64,000 nucleotides of DNA. It comes from Trichoplusia ni (lineage: Eukaryota; Arthropoda; Insecta; Lepidoptera; Noctuidae). Location of the stretch: assembly GCF_003590095.1 (NCBI RefSeq), contig NC_039480.1:12997328-13061327 (forward strand). The letters are read 5' to 3'. Shown here in pieces: positions 63,316 through 64,000 of this stretch; the first letter of the stretch is position 1; each line of letters begins with the position of its first letter. Made by a program: the position numbers and the translations under genes. The notes below the pieces were generated by a model that had not been told where the DNA came from, made no database searches, and saw nothing but the letters and a program-made list of their open reading frames with translations.

Positions 63316-64000
63316 TTTAAACTGGTAAGTTTAAAACTTGCTTTCTAAAAACAATAATTAGACTGAAGGAATACTCATGTAAAATCTGGTCGTAATTATA
63401 ATAATTTAGCAAAACTTAATTTTCGAGCACAAATAATGTAACTTTTTAACAATATCATAAATAAACACGTATCCTCCTAACATAATTTATAAGCTACTCT
63501 TAATAAAGACTTGGGACGCAAACATGAACACAAAACAACAAATATCTCGCACAGACAAGACCCAAACAATGTGACAAATAATTGCTTTCACGCAATAAAA
63601 TACGTGTTTTATCTACAACTAATTAAAGGCGAAACAATCCAACAGCGGTAAAGTATCACACCCTAAAGTTCCCGTATTGTTGCTAGCTTGTAATTTCGTT
63701 TGCGTCTAAGAAACATGCGTAAATGAGTTCTCTCATTTCATTAAAGGTATAATTTTTCCTCAAGTCTCATTAGGTACTTCGTTGGATGGACGGAGTAACA
63801 AAGAGTGGACCACCTCGACAAGTTTACGACTAGCCTGCAATATTGTACGCGGTAACTTAATGAAAAGGAAACCAGTATTGGACGCACACGGTACGAAACC
63901 TTCTAGATCCTCGGCCGCATGGAAAATATGCTGTATATAGTGTACAGACTAATAAAGAAAGGGATGGAGAGAACTGAGTGGAATTAATGGTCTCTTGCCT

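Larger units (their letters stand above)
57735..64000. other. Distal region with repeats, no gene recognised
   Basis: Holds a Helitron 5' fragment (58150), an intact Helitron (60055-60320), and repeat copies at 61494, 62430 and 63241. An open frame at 59633-59950 overlaps a tRNA-like stretch (about 59812-59870) and is probably not a gene. Confidence 0.5.

Noticed and set aside
1..64000. Viral insertion, CRISPR array, rRNA or bacterial operon
   Set aside because: None of the expected structures (regular spacers, rRNA cores, capsid or polymerase motifs, polycistronic packing) was seen.

Overview
This is an AT-rich, intron-rich eukaryotic window, most likely from a moth or butterfly. The genes have short phase-consistent exons with GT-AG introns. 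The non-coding DNA carries repeats typical of Lepidoptera: Helitron-like elements with A|TC...CTAG|T ends, a tRNA-derived SINE, and a LINE 3' tail ending in GATGATG. No prokaryotic operon, CRISPR array or rRNA is visible. Gene models below were built by hand from splice sites and reading-frame phase, because most exons are too short to stand out as open frames.

Layout: (1) About 2.1-23.0 kb, + strand: an SLC17-family major facilitator transporter (sialin / 'putative inorganic phosphate cotransporter' type), 8 coding exons, 495 aa. Its first coding exon lies 14.6 kb upstream of the second, behind a TATA-like, GC-rich promoter. (2) 27.5-35.8 kb, - strand: Rint1, 14 coding exons, 834 aa, a subunit of the ER-Golgi tethering (NRZ/Dsl1) complex. 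(3) 36.2-39.9 kb, + strand: an MBOAT7-type lysophosphatidylinositol acyltransferase (farjavit, frj, in Drosophila), 7 exons, 482 aa. It is head-to-head with Rint1 over only 447 bp between start codons. (4) 43.8-48.5 kb, - strand: a secreted protein of 340 aa that I do not recognise. It has a signal peptide, a six-cysteine module, a Pro-rich linker and a long SPYG/Gly/Ser/Asn-repeat domain. A TATA + initiator promoter with a tiny non-coding exon near 57.6 kb may be its distal start. (5) 58-64 kb and the first 2 kb: no gene recognised, only repeats.

The genes are not a pathway cluster. Rint1 (Golgi-ER traffic) and MBOAT7 (phosphatidylinositol remodelling) share a promoter region and are plausibly housekeeping. 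The transporter and the secreted repeat protein look tissue-regulated. The most distinctive item is the Cys-module/SPYG secreted protein with an internal 138-bp tandem duplication. Next come the intact Helitron insertions, one nested in an older repeat inside a Rint1 intron, a LINE tail with a perfect 18-bp target duplication, and several perfect long hairpins.
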